Counted from the first letter of the stretch, positions 14,886 to 24,745 are shown. The stretch: 64,000 bases of DNA from Roseivirga sp. (GCA_021404565.1 JAAWWF010000026.1:434001-498000), one strand, 5' to 3'. Program-made: numbers and translations. Notes: generated by a model from the sequence alone, not told the origin.

Positions 14886-17429
14886 CTATTGTCCCACCAT
14901 AAACAGAGCGTTGGCCACGAACATCTTTCCGTTTTCCCAGAAGGCTCGAAAAAGAGGATTATCTGCCATATAGATCATAGCACCTCCACCCATGTTTTCA
15001 ACGCCAAATACCATAGATTTAGCCAGGCTTTCTTTCACTTTGGCTCCTGCTACTCCACTTACATGTGAGTTTGCACTTTCAATAATACCCACATTCCAGC
15101 CGTTGGGAAGGTAAGCATAGCGGCTGCTATTGTTCTTGATCGTGAAATACTGATTTTCATAGCCAAAGCCAAGAGGATGTGTGTTGTCTACCTTTAACTT
15201 AAAAATAGCCCCGGGAAGTCGATAATCATCGAATTTATCACCACGTTCTCCATAAGGTACCAAAGCATCCGCTTCTTTTTGCTCATCTGTTTTTTCAGTA
15301 GCACTCTTCTTTTCCTTATCTGTTGCATAGCGCTTAAGGGAAAAACCATCTTTGCCGGCAAAGGTGTTCATCGCTCTTTCAATGGCAATTACTTTTCCTC
15401 CACCTCGAACCCAACTCTTTAGCTCCTTCATCTTAGACTCGTTGAGCATTCGGCCGTAGCCTCCGCTTGGAAGCACCAGTGTATTGTAATTATCCAGGTC
15501 AATACGTCCAAAGGCATCACTATCTACCATGGTGACAGGGTAGTTGAGCTCTTTTTCCATAAAATGCCAGAACTCTCCAAAACCCAGAGAAGAGACTCCA
15601 TTGCCACGGACAGCCAGGATTTTTGGAGCGTGCATAAAGGGCACGTTGTTCGACCCGAAATCTTTGCCGCTGTCCACAAAAGTAGTGGGTGTAGAAAAGA
15701 GGTCACGGCCAAAAGTCTCGGCAGCCTCTTTTACAATATTGTCAAATTTAGCACCCATATGGCGATTGCCTTTACGCGTGATAATCAGGGTTCCTTTAGC
15801 ATAATTTTTTCCGGTTACGCTGAAATCAGAAGTAGCAAAACGAAGCTTGATCTTCTTCTTAAGAAGGTGACTCAGGAATTTGGCATCTTCTAAAGTTTCC
15901 CATTTGGCCAGATAAGCAGCAGGAGTGCCACTCACTTCCTCCGTTCTGGTATGGTCGATAAAATCTCCCGGATCAACGGAAATTCTCGTTTCTGTGGCGT
16001 AAGCATCCAGCCCCATCATATAGGGCACTGCCCAGGCTGTGATATCGTAAGTATCTACCGTGCTAGTATAGGTGTTGGGCTCAAAAAAGGCCTGAACCAG
16101 CACAGCCTTGGGCTGATAAGCGCTGATGATGATATCGCCATTCTGAACGCTGGTATTGGCCGTAGTACCCGTGGTATAGCTGAAGGCCGAAAATGGCTTT
16201 CGCGTGCTACCTACACCATATTCGATCCCATGGGTTCCCAGAAATGCTTCAAGCTTGGCCAGCTTGTCGGGGTGATTGGTACCACGAATGATATAGCTCT
16301 TGTACTTCGCTTTCGGGTTTTCAACCGCAGTGTTGAAGTAGATGGTAAATTCATCAACCACACGGTCAGCGTTCAGTGAGGCCATTTCTACAGTCGACAG
16401 GCCAGTAGTATGATGGTGGGCGATTCGATCCTTTAAAGAAAGTGTGTCTCCTTCATCTGTCACTACCTCTACGCCACCCAGGCTATGTCCGGCCTGCTCG
16501 TAAGTCATGCCAATGGCGCCATTGTACATAGGGTAAGAATCGCCATAGCTGGGGTACAGAATATCAAAGCTTTCTTTGGTAAAGAACAGCCAGCCATTTT
16601 CGTCAAAATACTTGGCATGATTGCGGCCAATCATGTTTTGAAACTCTCTTTGCCAATCGGTTACCTGCTCGTGAACAGGCTCGGCAGCTGGTGCGAAGTA
16701 GTATTCGCTACTGAAGCCCTGCTCATGAAAATCGACATGTACATGCGGCATAACCATGTTGTAAAGACGCATGCGCTGCTGTGATTCTACCTGCGATTGC
16801 CATGCCCAGTCTCTGTTTAAGTCAAAATAATAGTGGTTGGGTCTTCCCCCGGGCCATGGCTCACTATGCTCTTTGGCATCCAGGCTTGGATTAGGCGTAG
16901 TGCCAATTACCTGATTGATCCAGTTGGCGTATCGATCCCGGCCATCAGGGTTAATGCATGGATCCATTATTACGACCGTATTTTCCAGCCACTTTTGAGA
17001 CTTGGCATTATTTGGGTCGGCAAGCTCATAAAGTGTCTTCATGGCCGTTTCTGTGGAGTTAGCTTCATTGCCATGCACGTTATAGCTGAGCCACACAATT
17101 GCTACCTTATCACCTGCCGGTTCGCCATCCATCATTTTAGCCCTTTTCAGATTGTCCGATCGGATTTGGTCCCAATTGTCCATGTTATTTTGAGAAGAAA
17201 GCAGCGCAGCTACCAAAGGGCGGAGCTCGTTGGTCTTACCATACCGGTGGAGTTTAACATTGGTCATTTGATCAGCTACATGCTGATAGTAAGCTACTAC
17301 TTTATGGTGTGGTGTAAACCTGGTACCCAGCTCATAACCCAGAAATTCATCCGGTGTTTTAAGGCTTTGGGCTTTAACAGATACAATGGATAATGCCAGC
17401 AGGCACAGACCGAAGAGCGTTTTTTTCAT
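14886..17429 (-). CDS. Exported M14-family zinc carboxypeptidase, large form
   Basis: An 847-residue protein. The start is taken at 17429 (MKKTLFGLC), which gives a signal peptide ending SVKAQ; the frame extends further upstream without features. The zinc-binding pair is in VHGNEANSTE, and the third ligand is probably the His in VDFHEQGF. About 300 residues of M14 domain are followed by a long C-terminal region including a glutamine-amidotransferase-like fold (ILAVRGNGVSS ... TLVLPSGGYGRM). This architecture is widespread in Bacteroidota. It should cleave peptides in the periplasm or outside. It is transcribed alone or with the two upstream lipoprotein genes. Confidence 0.9.
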   Translation of the reverse strand: MKKTLFGLCLLALSIVSVKAQSLKTPDEFLGYELGTRFTPHHKVVAYYQHVADQMTNVKLHRYGKTNELRPLVAALLSSQNNMDNWDQIRSDNLKRAKMMDGEPAGDKVAIVWLSYNVHGNEANSTETAMKTLYELADPNNAKSQKWLENTVVIMDPCINPDGRDRYANWINQVIGTTPNPSLDAKEHSEPWPGGRPNHYYFDLNRDWAWQSQVESQQRMRLYNMVMPHVHVDFHEQGFSSEYYFAPAAEPVHEQVTDWQREFQNMIGRNHAKYFDENGWLFFTKESFDILYPSYGDSYPMYNGAIGMTYEQAGHSLGGVEVVTDEGDTLSLKDRIAHHHTTGLSTVEMASLNADRVVDEFTIYFNTAVENPKAKYKSYIIRGTNHPDKLAKLEAFLGTHGIEYGVGSTRKPFSAFSYTTGTTANTSVQNGDIIISAYQPKAVLVQAFFEPNTYTSTVDTYDITAWAVPYMMGLDAYATETRISVDPGDFIDHTRTEEVSGTPAAYLAKWETLEDAKFLSHLLKKKIKLRFATSDFSVTGKNYAKGTLIITRKGNRHMGAKFDNIVKEAAETFGRDLFSTPTTFVDSGKDFGSNNVPFMHAPKILAVRGNGVSSLGFGEFWHFMEKELNYPVTMVDSDAFGRIDLDNYNTLVLPSGGYGRMLNESKMKELKSWVRGGGKVIAIERAMNTFAGKDGFSLKRYATDKEKKSATEKTDEQKEADALVPYGERGDKFDDYRLPGAIFKLKVDNTHPLGFGYENQYFTIKNNSSRYAYLPNGWNVGIIESANSHVSGVAGAKVKESLAKSMVFGVENMGGGAMIYMADNPLFRAFWENGKMFVANALFMVGQ

Positions 17430-17534
17430 TGTCGTTGTTCGTTGCGTTTGAACCTCCCTTGAGTGGAGGTATTTGTAATCAGCGAGGAATTTACGCCAAT
17501 ATGCGGCCTGAAACAAGGTGATATTAATCGGGAA

Positions 17535-18050
17535 CTAATTCATCGCCTCGAATAAAATGGCACTGCCCGGGTTCTCTTCAGTGCCATTAAAGAAGAGCAT
17601 ACGGTCTTCGGAGATCTCTCTCAATTTCATAATGTAAAAAACGCTGGCAGTTTCTGCCCCTTTTGCTTCACCCCGGCCATGATCGAGAAAAAACTGCCCG
17701 TTTTCCGGATAGTAAGTATAAAGTACACTGGCCCCTTCATCATCAGGCTCAGTCCAATAGCATGCAGTTTCTCCAAAGGTCACAGTAACCTCACGCGTGT
17801 TGGCTTTAAAGGTATAGATATCGTCCTGGTGACAGGCCTCAGATATACTGCGCTCATTATCGCCATAGTCCAGGTACACTTCTTTCACATGCCAGTTTTT
17901 CTCTGATCCGCCATGCATCAGCATTAAGTCGGCTTCTGTAAATTCCAGCTGAGGGCCGTCATCATCACTTCCACATGATGTACCCAAGGCTACAAGCATG
18001 ATGGCTATAGCTAGTTTCACAGGTTTTCGCATTAAGTTCATCATTTCCAT
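17535..18050 (-). CDS. Lipoprotein, paralogue of its upstream neighbour
   Basis: A 171-residue lipoprotein with lipobox LGTSC and acidic linker GSDDDGPQ. It shares its layout with the 18054-18563 gene: TEADLMLMHGGSEKNW, a two-cysteine pair (ACHQDD, TACYW), a conserved DHGRGE and a C-terminal MLFF. This looks like a small beta-barrel (lipocalin-like) domain, which is an inference. It starts 3 bp after the upstream stop codon, so the two form an operon created by tandem duplication. Function unknown. Confidence 0.75.
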   Translation of the reverse strand: MEMMNLMRKPVKLAIAIMLVALGTSCGSDDDGPQLEFTEADLMLMHGGSEKNWHVKEVYLDYGDNERSISEACHQDDIYTFKANTREVTVTFGETACYWTEPDDEGASVLYTYYPENGQFFLDHGRGEAKGAETASVFYIMKLREISEDRMLFFNGTEENPGSAILFEAMN

Positions 18051-18053
18051 CGC

Positions 18054-18563
18054 CTAATTCACTTTTTCAAATTCTATCGCTCTTACAAGCCGACCATCGA
18101 TATCGTCAGCAAAGAGCATGCGGGTGTCGCTGAGTTCCTGAAGTTGGATAAAGAAGAAATTAGAGGCGAAATCATCGCCCTGTCCCTCTCCACGTCCATG
18201 ATTTAGGGTGATACGACCATTATCCGGATTAAAGGAGTATGAAACAGTAGCTACTGCCTGTTCAGGTGCGTCCCAATAGCACCCTTGTTGACCCAGCATC
18301 GCCTCTACATCTTCTGTATCAGCTTTGAATGTATACTGATCATCCACATAGCAATCATTAAAGGGGTGCAGGGTTCTCTGATCATAATGTGTATAGAAGG
18401 CCGTGATGCGCCAGGTCTTTTCTGAGTCACTATGCATCAGGGAAAGGTCTTGTGCTGTGAACTGGTCGACAGGAGTGTCATCACTGCTACATGAGGCCAA
18501 AAAGCAACTGACAAGGACCAGTGAAAGGCAAAGAATCAGGTTGGGTTGAGTTTTCATATTCAT
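18054..18563 (-). CDS. Lipoprotein, paralogue of its downstream neighbour
   Basis: A 169-residue lipoprotein counted from 18563; the second ATG at 18557 is equally possible. Lipobox FLASC is followed by SSDDTP. It shares the motifs TAQDLSLMHSDSEKTW, NHGRGEGQG and RMLFADD with the next gene, along with the two cysteines (DCYVDD, GCYW). The pair diverged well beyond nucleotide similarity but kept the same length. Role unknown; probably anchored in the outer or inner membrane facing the periplasm. Confidence 0.75.
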   Translation of the reverse strand: MNMKTQPNLILCLSLVLVSCFLASCSSDDTPVDQFTAQDLSLMHSDSEKTWRITAFYTHYDQRTLHPFNDCYVDDQYTFKADTEDVEAMLGQQGCYWDAPEQAVATVSYSFNPDNGRITLNHGRGEGQGDDFASNFFFIQLQELSDTRMLFADDIDGRLVRAIEFEKVN

Positions 18564-18664
18564 GGTTAGCCCCTTACTCAAAGTGTATGCCAAATCTCAT
18601 AGAGCCAGGGAAAATTTGTGCCAGAGTTTTCGCGAAATTAGTTTAATTCTCTAGGTTCGTCAGA

Positions 18665-19228
18665 ATGAAGCGTGTAGAAAAAAGCCGCTACTTTTTGGCC
18701 ATTATCCCACCAGTCGAAATTAGTGCCCGGGTATTGGAGATCAAGACTTATTTCCGTGATCACTTTAATTGCAAAGCCCCGCTGAGATCTCCGGCTCATA
18801 TTACCCTGCATATGCCCTTCATGTTCAAAGAGACCCGGGAGGCAGAATTGGTGTCAAAACTGAAAAGCCTGGCGACCAACCATACCGGTTTTGACTTGAA
18901 ACTGGATGGCTTCGGAGCTTTTGTACCCCGTACGATTTACATAAGTGTTGAGCCGAATGCAACTCTTATTTCTTTCCAAAAGACGCTTGCTCAGTTTGCC
19001 AAAAGAGAGCTCAAGCTGTTCAATACCAATTACAAAGACCAGGGCTATCATCCTCATATCACAGTCGCTTTTCGCGACCTGAAAAAAGCACAGTTTCCAC
19101 AGGCATGGGACGAATTCCGGGACCGCGAATTCAAGGCTGAATTTAAGGTGTCGTCCTTTTGGTTGCTCAAGCATGATGGCAAAGAATGGCAGCCACAATC
19201 GGAATTTACTTTTGGCCAGGGTTCTTGA
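18665..19228 (+). CDS. 2'-5' RNA ligase / cyclic phosphodiesterase family protein (2H superfamily)
   Basis: A 187-residue soluble protein with two HxT motifs spaced as in the 2H phosphoesterase superfamily: HITLHMPF near residue 41 and HPHITVAF near residue 125. Family members open 2',3'-cyclic phosphates or ligate RNA in vitro. The natural substrate is unknown. It starts at ATG 18665 and is divergent from the lipoprotein pair. The C-terminus is complete, at the usual length of about 180 residues. Confidence 0.88.
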   Translation: MKRVEKSRYFLAIIPPVEISARVLEIKTYFRDHFNCKAPLRSPAHITLHMPFMFKETREAELVSKLKSLATNHTGFDLKLDGFGAFVPRTIYISVEPNATLISFQKTLAQFAKRELKLFNTNYKDQGYHPHITVAFRDLKKAQFPQAWDEFRDREFKAEFKVSSFWLLKHDGKEWQPQSEFTFGQGS

Positions 19229-19325
19229 AAATCTGTCTTTTTAGCCTCTGTGAGACTTTTTTTAGACTGATTTAAACCTTTGGTATCAGAGTCACATCCA
19301 AAAAAGCGAACAAACAAAAATTACA

Positions 19326-19805
19326 ATGAGGTCAATAAATAAAATAATGATGTTGGTCGCCCTGTTGGCACTGACTACAGTAGCATACGGTCAAAAGAAA
19401 GGTGAAAAAACACTGCTGAAAACAGAAGTGATGGCAGAGAAACTTGGGCTGGACGATAAGCAGAAAGCAGCACTTGATAAACAGCTGAAGGAGGCTGCGG
19501 CAGATCGTAAGGCTCAGGCCGAGAAGCTCAGGGCTTTGAGGGAGGAAATGATGAGAGATGCCTTTGTGGCGCAACAGGCACGTGAAGCGAACCTGAAAGA
19601 GCTTCTTACAGATGAGCAATGGGCCCAGTATGAGAAGCTCAAGGCAGAAAGAAAGAAGGGTAACCGTGGAAGAGCTATGGGAAAACGATTTGGTAGATCC
19701 GGAGGTCCCGATGGGCAGGCAAGGCAGGGCAGAAGACCAGACATGAGGAGAAAAATGCTTGAGAAACAAGAGAAGAAAGGAAACGATGATGGTGGAGACG
19801 AATAG
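19326..19805 (+). CDS. Small exported Lys/Glu-rich protein (Spy/CpxP- or DUF4890-like)
   Basis: A 159-residue protein. Signal peptide 1-22 (ALTTVAYGQ). The mature part is helical and very charged: VMAEKLGLDDKQKAALDKQL, REEMMRDAFVAQQAREANLKELLTDEQWAQYEKLKAER. It ends in a basic Gly/Arg tail (GNRGRAMGKRFGRSGGPDG). The pattern L-T-x-E-Q-x-x-Y-E-K-L is that of small periplasmic Spy/CpxP/DUF4890 proteins of Bacteroidota, thought to act as chaperones or stress proteins. It is monocistronic with its own terminator. Confidence 0.75.
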   Translation: MRSINKIMMLVALLALTTVAYGQKKGEKTLLKTEVMAEKLGLDDKQKAALDKQLKEAAADRKAQAEKLRALREEMMRDAFVAQQAREANLKELLTDEQWAQYEKLKAERKKGNRGRAMGKRFGRSGGPDGQARQGRRPDMRRKMLEKQEKKGNDDGGDE

Positions 19806-19830
19806 TATTCACTAGCATTAGTTTGTACTT

Positions 19831-19860
19831 AACCCCGGTAGAGGTGCCGGGGTTTTTTTA
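19831..19860 (+). terminator. Rho-independent terminator
   Basis: The 8-bp GC-rich stem AACCCCGG / CCGGGGTT (19831-19838 with 19847-19854) is followed by T5 A. It lies 26 bp after the stop of the small exported protein gene. Confidence 0.9.
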
Positions 19861-19868
19861 TCTCGGAT

Positions 19869-21221
19869 TTATCTCCAGTCATTTTCATCCTTAGGGCCCA
19901 TCTTACCTTCCACGCTTTTCAAAAGGGCTTTCGTATCGTAAGTCAGCCCCCCTTTTACCACTGTCTGTACATTCCTGGTATTGGTGATTTGCACCAGGGG
20001 ATTACCCGTTATCACAAAGCAATCAGCTAGCTTACCTACCTGGATACTACCCAGAATGTCACTCATTCGCAGTGCTTCGGCCCCGTTGATGGTGGCAATG
20101 CGCAGCACCTCGCGGTTTGGGATGCCGATTGACGACAGGGCTTCCATCTCGCGATGTGCACTAAAGCCTGGAATGTATTCGCCTACAGAAGGATGATCTG
20201 TACCCAGGGTGATCTTGCCTCCCTTGTCAAAGTAGCGTTTGACTGTTCTTCGCTTAACGTCAAATATTTTCTGAAACATGCCTAGCTCCTGCCGGGTTTC
20301 TTCGGTGATCTTAGCAGCATAAGGGGTAAGGTACTTTCGCTCATTATGCCAGCGGTCGTAGAACATATTTCTGTTGCCATAGTAACCATAGGCGGTAAGT
20401 GTAGCATCGAAATAGACATTGTTGGCAATGAAGAGATCGATCTGAGTATCCAAAAGGGTGGTTTCGGGATCAAGGTCCTGTAGCGTGGCATAAGCCGATT
20501 GAGTATTGGGCAGCGCATCTCCTCCCAGGAAATGTTCTATCCTGTCGATACCCATCAGGATAGCATCTCTTGGATTAACCGTATTACGGAATCCGGAGCC
20601 AAGGTGACCGGTGACTGGCAGGCCATGCAGGTGAGCGCGCTCAATCAGGGCTTTTAGAAGCACTGGTGATATACCCTTAGCTTTGAATCCGGCCACGCCT
20701 AGCTCTGCCCATTTATCTACCGTATCATAAATATTCTGAATGGTAGTACCGCGGTTCCAGGCAGGAAATGCCGTACCAAAATATGGGCCCGAGCTATGAA
20801 TGCGGGCACCAACCTTTTCTCCCCGATTGATTTGACGTCTGGCTTCCAGCATTTTCTCAGGTTCAATCTCGCCTCCCGGAAAGGTGGAGGTTACTCCGTT
20901 GGCCAGGAAAATTACAGGGTTGGCTTCTACTTCATCTCTTCTCACCCCATCAAAAGTCACTCGGTAATGGGCATGCAGATCGAAGATGCCGGGAAGCAAA
21001 AACTGGTCAGTGGACAGGTTTAATCGCTCATACCCTTCAGTTTTCCCCAGCACTTTATTGACCGCCACAAATTTTCCACTGCGGATGACGATACCCCGAT
21101 TCTCCACCATCTGGCCCGTTTCAGTATCAAAATAATGGCCTCCGGTGATGTAAAGGTTTTGAGCCTGGAGGTGAAAACTTAAAAAAAGAACAAGGAGAAA
21201 TGGAACCAGCCGGCTTTTCAT
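19869..21221 (-). CDS. Exported metal-dependent amidohydrolase
   Basis: A 450-residue protein. The start at 21221 (MKSRLVPF) gives a signal peptide ending HLQAQ. Amidohydrolase-superfamily metal ligands are visible: DLHAHYR (HxH), a Lys in FKAKG, H in PVTGHLGS, H in DRIEHF and the Asp in LGTDHPSVG. The superfamily covers imidazolonepropionase- and prolidase-like enzymes; the substrate cannot be assigned. Periplasmic location is expected. It follows the antiporter gene on the same strand after 29 bp. Confidence 0.87.
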   Translation of the reverse strand: MKSRLVPFLLVLFLSFHLQAQNLYITGGHYFDTETGQMVENRGIVIRSGKFVAVNKVLGKTEGYERLNLSTDQFLLPGIFDLHAHYRVTFDGVRRDEVEANPVIFLANGVTSTFPGGEIEPEKMLEARRQINRGEKVGARIHSSGPYFGTAFPAWNRGTTIQNIYDTVDKWAELGVAGFKAKGISPVLLKALIERAHLHGLPVTGHLGSGFRNTVNPRDAILMGIDRIEHFLGGDALPNTQSAYATLQDLDPETTLLDTQIDLFIANNVYFDATLTAYGYYGNRNMFYDRWHNERKYLTPYAAKITEETRQELGMFQKIFDVKRRTVKRYFDKGGKITLGTDHPSVGEYIPGFSAHREMEALSSIGIPNREVLRIATINGAEALRMSDILGSIQVGKLADCFVITGNPLVQITNTRNVQTVVKGGLTYDTKALLKSVEGKMGPKDENDWR

Positions 21222-21250
21222 GGGAATGCAATTTGCCGACAAGTAATGGT

Positions 21251-23176
21251 TTAACGTTCAAAACGCAAAGCTACTTTATCTAAGCTGTCGCTGGAGCCCA
21301 CCATGGTGAGCACATCTCCTTTCCTCAGGCGGGTATAACCGTGAGTAATAAGCATGTGGCCACCCCGTTTTACGGAAAGAATGATGATATCTGAGGGTAA
21401 CCTCAGGTCGCGCAATGCGAGGCCGCGAAGGTCTTTGTTCAATACTTCCACATCCATGGTGTCCTGGTTTTCTTCCATACCCAGTAGCAGGGAGGCTGCT
21501 TGTGGCGACCGAACAAAGTGATCCATCAGACTTACAATGGCGGTACTCGGGTCTACGATCAGACAATCAAGCTTGTGAAATTTCTCAAAGTTATAGCGCT
21601 GATTGAGCCTCACCACAATGTCTTTAGTGCCTACGTGTTCGTAGAGCAGCTCGGCCACCTGCTGGTTTTCTTTATCAGTCAACATCAGTACAACGGCCTC
21701 GGCCTTGGCTATATCGGCCCCCTGCAAGCTTGGCAGGCTAAGGTCGGCAATGGATACGATTTTCAGATCAGGGTACTCCGAACGGTCTATGTCTTTATGT
21801 CGGGTAGCTATTTCAGCTTCCCAGCCATGCTCCTTTAGCTGCCGGGCAAGTGCCACCGATTGAGACTCCATGCCAATGATCAGCGCATCTCTTACCCCGT
21901 CAAAGTGAGGGATGTTAGCTTTGAGTCTTGATTCACCAACCAGGTTGATAGACCATTTGAATAGAGGTGGCCCGACAAACTGATTGAGCACGATGACTGC
22001 AATGACAATGGTAGCAAACTCGTTGCCCCAGGCCGGAAATGTATTAGCAACAATGGTGGCCAGTCCCAGTCCTACACCTGCCTGCGTTACATAAGGCATC
22101 CAGCCAATTCTTCGAAACAAACCTGAGTCACCTCCCAGGGTACCTCCGACAAAGGATCCCATGATCATGGTGATCAATCGAATTGAGAACAGAATCAGCG
22201 CAACTCCGATTACCTTAGGCAGAATGTCCAGTGAAACAGAGGCACCGGTTAGCGTAAAGAAAGCGATGTAAACCAGCGGGCCCACTTCCTCCAGTATTTT
22301 CAAAAACTCATAACGGAACTTGCTATAGTTGGTCACGTAAAAGCTGCCGATAATACAGATCAGCAATGGCTCCAGGTGGAAGTCTTTTCCGAATTGGTCA
22401 AGCGTGATGTGTTTCACATAATAATACAAGACGTACACGCCATAGCCTATGGCCAGAATAATGACGGTTTTGAAGTGCTGATGGATACGGACCTTGAGCA
22501 CCTGTTTCAGCAACTGACCCACCACATAGCCCAGGCCGAAGGAGCTCAGTAATTCCCCAATAAGGATGAGTAGAAAGAAGAGGCTGAATGGCTCCCCACC
22601 AACGAGGGCTTTTGAAACCGAAAGACAAATAGCAAAAAGCAGAATTACCAGGAAATCTTTCACCACGGTAACCCCCATGGCTGTTTGTACAAAAGGCCCT
22701 TTGGCCCTCATTTCATTAATAACGGCAATGGCAGAGGCTGGCGAACGTGCTACAAAAATGGTAGCCATCAATATAGAAACTGCAATTTTGCTGGCCGCAT
22801 TCATGTCGCGCATGAAGTTGATCTGTCCGGCCAGAAAGAAAATGGCAATAGAGCTGAATACAAAGGTAACGAACAGCTGACCGAAGGTCATCCACTTGAT
22901 GCTCTTAAACCTGCTGCGCAATTCCTTTACATACAGCTCAGCCGCTGCCGCAAAGGCGATGAAGGCAAGGGAAATATCATTGATAAACTGGAGGCTGGTT
23001 CCCGATTCTTTGGGCAGCAGTTTGAAAATAAAGGGCCCTGAAAACAAGCCAATTACCAAAAGCCCTGTGATAAAGGGAAGCCGAATCTTTTGGAAAAACC
23101 CGGCAATTTGGTTGGCAGCCACCGCTATTATGGCAAAGCCACCGAGCAAGAACAAGGTTTCCGAGATATCTGACAT
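21251..23176 (-). CDS. Monovalent cation/proton antiporter, KefB/CPA2 type, with TrkA domains
   Basis: A 641-residue membrane protein. About 12 hydrophobic segments make up a Na+/H+ exchanger domain (1-400, including VARSPASAIAVINEM, the ion-binding helix region). This is followed by a TrkA-N-like Rossmann domain (about 425-545) whose nucleotide loop is IIGMESQSVALA rather than GxGxxG, so NAD binding may be altered. A TrkA-C domain (about 560-640) ends in RLRKGDVLTMVGSSD. It probably exports K+ or Na+ in exchange for protons and is gated by a cytoplasmic ligand. Confidence 0.9.
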   Translation of the reverse strand: MSDISETLFLLGGFAIIAVAANQIAGFFQKIRLPFITGLLVIGLFSGPFIFKLLPKESGTSLQFINDISLAFIAFAAAAELYVKELRSRFKSIKWMTFGQLFVTFVFSSIAIFFLAGQINFMRDMNAASKIAVSILMATIFVARSPASAIAVINEMRAKGPFVQTAMGVTVVKDFLVILLFAICLSVSKALVGGEPFSLFFLLILIGELLSSFGLGYVVGQLLKQVLKVRIHQHFKTVIILAIGYGVYVLYYYVKHITLDQFGKDFHLEPLLICIIGSFYVTNYSKFRYEFLKILEEVGPLVYIAFFTLTGASVSLDILPKVIGVALILFSIRLITMIMGSFVGGTLGGDSGLFRRIGWMPYVTQAGVGLGLATIVANTFPAWGNEFATIVIAVIVLNQFVGPPLFKWSINLVGESRLKANIPHFDGVRDALIIGMESQSVALARQLKEHGWEAEIATRHKDIDRSEYPDLKIVSIADLSLPSLQGADIAKAEAVVLMLTDKENQQVAELLYEHVGTKDIVVRLNQRYNFEKFHKLDCLIVDPSTAIVSLMDHFVRSPQAASLLLGMEENQDTMDVEVLNKDLRGLALRDLRLPSDIIILSVKRGGHMLITHGYTRLRKGDVLTMVGSSDSLDKVALRFER

Positions 23177-23273
23177 AGAGGCCTTTTATGGTAAATTCTC
23201 CCTTATTCGGATAGGAGTAAGTTACCAAAATAAGCAATGAAGGCCGAAAATGTTTATTCTTCCACCAAAAAAA

Positions 23274-24488
23274 TCACAGTAATTTTGCATTGACAATAAG
23301 TCCGTTGACAAGGGTTTTGTGCACAGGACACTTATGCGCAATCCTGAGAATTCCCTGTCGATCCTCTTCACTAAGGTTGCCATGAAGCTCCAGATCAAGA
23401 TCAATAAACTCCAATTTACCTGCTGGGTCATCTGTACTGTCCGCATCTGCTGCATGCCGCTTTTCCCGGGTCATATGCACTTTTACTTCATCAAGAGCTA
23501 TGCCTTTATGCCTGGCATACATGCGGATGGTAATAGCCGTACAAGCGCCCAGGGAAGCGACCAGTAAATCATAGGGAGTTCCGGCCAGGTTGGTACCGCC
23601 AATTTCTCTCGGCTCGTCAGCCATCAGGTAGTGCCCGTTGGCCATAATTTCAGAGAGGAAACCATGTTCTTTCTCATTTCTCACCACTACCTGTCGATCA
23701 GTCCTTAGTTTGGGTTCTTCATCCTTCAGGTCAATATACCTGGTGGCCCAGGAGGCGATCATACTACCTGTGTATAAAGAATCTTCCTTTTTACTAAGCA
23801 GGTGGTCGGCACCATCCAGCGAGATATAGCTCTTGGGGTGCATGGCATTGACATAAATCTTCTCTGCATTGCTGATGTCTACCGTTTCGTCCTGGGGAGA
23901 ATGAAGAATGAGCAAGGGCTTTTTCAGGCTTTTTAGTCTGGAGGCCAGGTCAGTTTCTTCCAGGTCATCGATAAACTGTTTTTTGATCCTGAAAGGTCTG
24001 CCGCTAAGCGAAACGACAGCTTCACCAGTGGACTCAATCTCTTCAAGCGAGTTCTGAAAGAGGTGCTTTACATGAGGTGGATCTGCGGGAGCACCTACTG
24101 TAGCCACAGCTTTGATAGATGGAATTTGCCCGGCTGCCATCAGCACGGCCGCTCCACCCAGCGAATGGCCAATAATAATCTTTGGTGCTTCATAGTGCTC
24201 TGCCAGGTGTTGTGCCGCATAGAGCAAGTCTTCTACATTGGACGAGAAGTTGGTGTCTGCAAAATCTCCCTCACTCTCGCCCAGACCAGTAAAGTCAAAG
24301 CGCAGCACGGCAATGCCCCTGGCCGTAAGCGCACGGCTGATATTGGTTACCGCCAATAGGTTTTTAGTGCAGGTAAAGCAATGGGCAAATATGGCATAAG
24401 CAAGAGGTTGTTTGTCCACGGGGTGTTCCAGGCGGGCAGACAATGATAAACCCTCTGCATTCTTGAATTGCAGCTTAACGGTTTTCAT
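23274..24488 (-). CDS. Alpha/beta hydrolase fused to an OsmC-family domain
   Basis: A 404-residue fusion. Residues 1-255 are an alpha/beta hydrolase with nucleophile GHSLGG, acid HSPQDETVD and histidine GADHLLS. Residues about 260-404 are an OsmC-type domain with both redox cysteines (SLGACTAI and AHKCPVH), expected to reduce organic hydroperoxides. Such bifunctional proteins are known in several phyla. There is no signal peptide. It follows the NrtS-like gene by 17 bp and is part of a redox-oriented neighbourhood (Rrf2 regulator, AhpD-like protein). Confidence 0.9.
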   Translation of the reverse strand: MKTVKLQFKNAEGLSLSARLEHPVDKQPLAYAIFAHCFTCTKNLLAVTNISRALTARGIAVLRFDFTGLGESEGDFADTNFSSNVEDLLYAAQHLAEHYEAPKIIIGHSLGGAAVLMAAGQIPSIKAVATVGAPADPPHVKHLFQNSLEEIESTGEAVVSLSGRPFRIKKQFIDDLEETDLASRLKSLKKPLLILHSPQDETVDISNAEKIYVNAMHPKSYISLDGADHLLSKKEDSLYTGSMIASWATRYIDLKDEEPKLRTDRQVVVRNEKEHGFLSEIMANGHYLMADEPREIGGTNLAGTPYDLLVASLGACTAITIRMYARHKGIALDEVKVHMTREKRHAADADSTDDPAGKLEFIDLDLELHGNLSEEDRQGILRIAHKCPVHKTLVNGLIVNAKLL

Positions 24489-24505
24489 AAGATGAAGCGG
24501 ATTAA

Positions 24506-24745
24506 TTAAGAGTTACTCCTCAATTTAATAATTGTACTGGTATAGAGAGAGACGAAAAAGGGAACCGTGTAGGTAATCAGGAATTTACCCAACTGGAGCT
24601 TCTCAAAATCGAGAGCAAAGATGCACTCACTTTGGTTGATGCAGTTAAGAATACTGCCTACCACCAGGCTCATCTTAAGTGCGACCAAAAGACCAGAGGG
24701 CTCCAGCATGGCGGTAATCACCTTGTTATTTCTTAAACGACCCAT
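24506..24745 (-). CDS. Small membrane protein resembling nitrate/nitrite transporter NrtS
   Basis: A 79-residue protein with two hydrophobic segments (about 20-36 and 57-73). The patterns VGSILNCINQSE and GKFLITYTVPFFVSLYTS are those of the short NrtS proteins, which work as small oligomeric nitrate/nitrite carriers in some cyanobacteria. The assignment is from motif memory. It shares a promoter region with the divergent Rrf2-family gene and is followed after 17 bp by the hydrolase-OsmC gene, so it may be an Rrf2 target. Confidence 0.6.
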   Translation of the reverse strand: MGRLRNNKVITAMLEPSGLLVALKMSLVVGSILNCINQSECIFALDFEKLQLGKFLITYTVPFFVSLYTSTIIKLRSNS

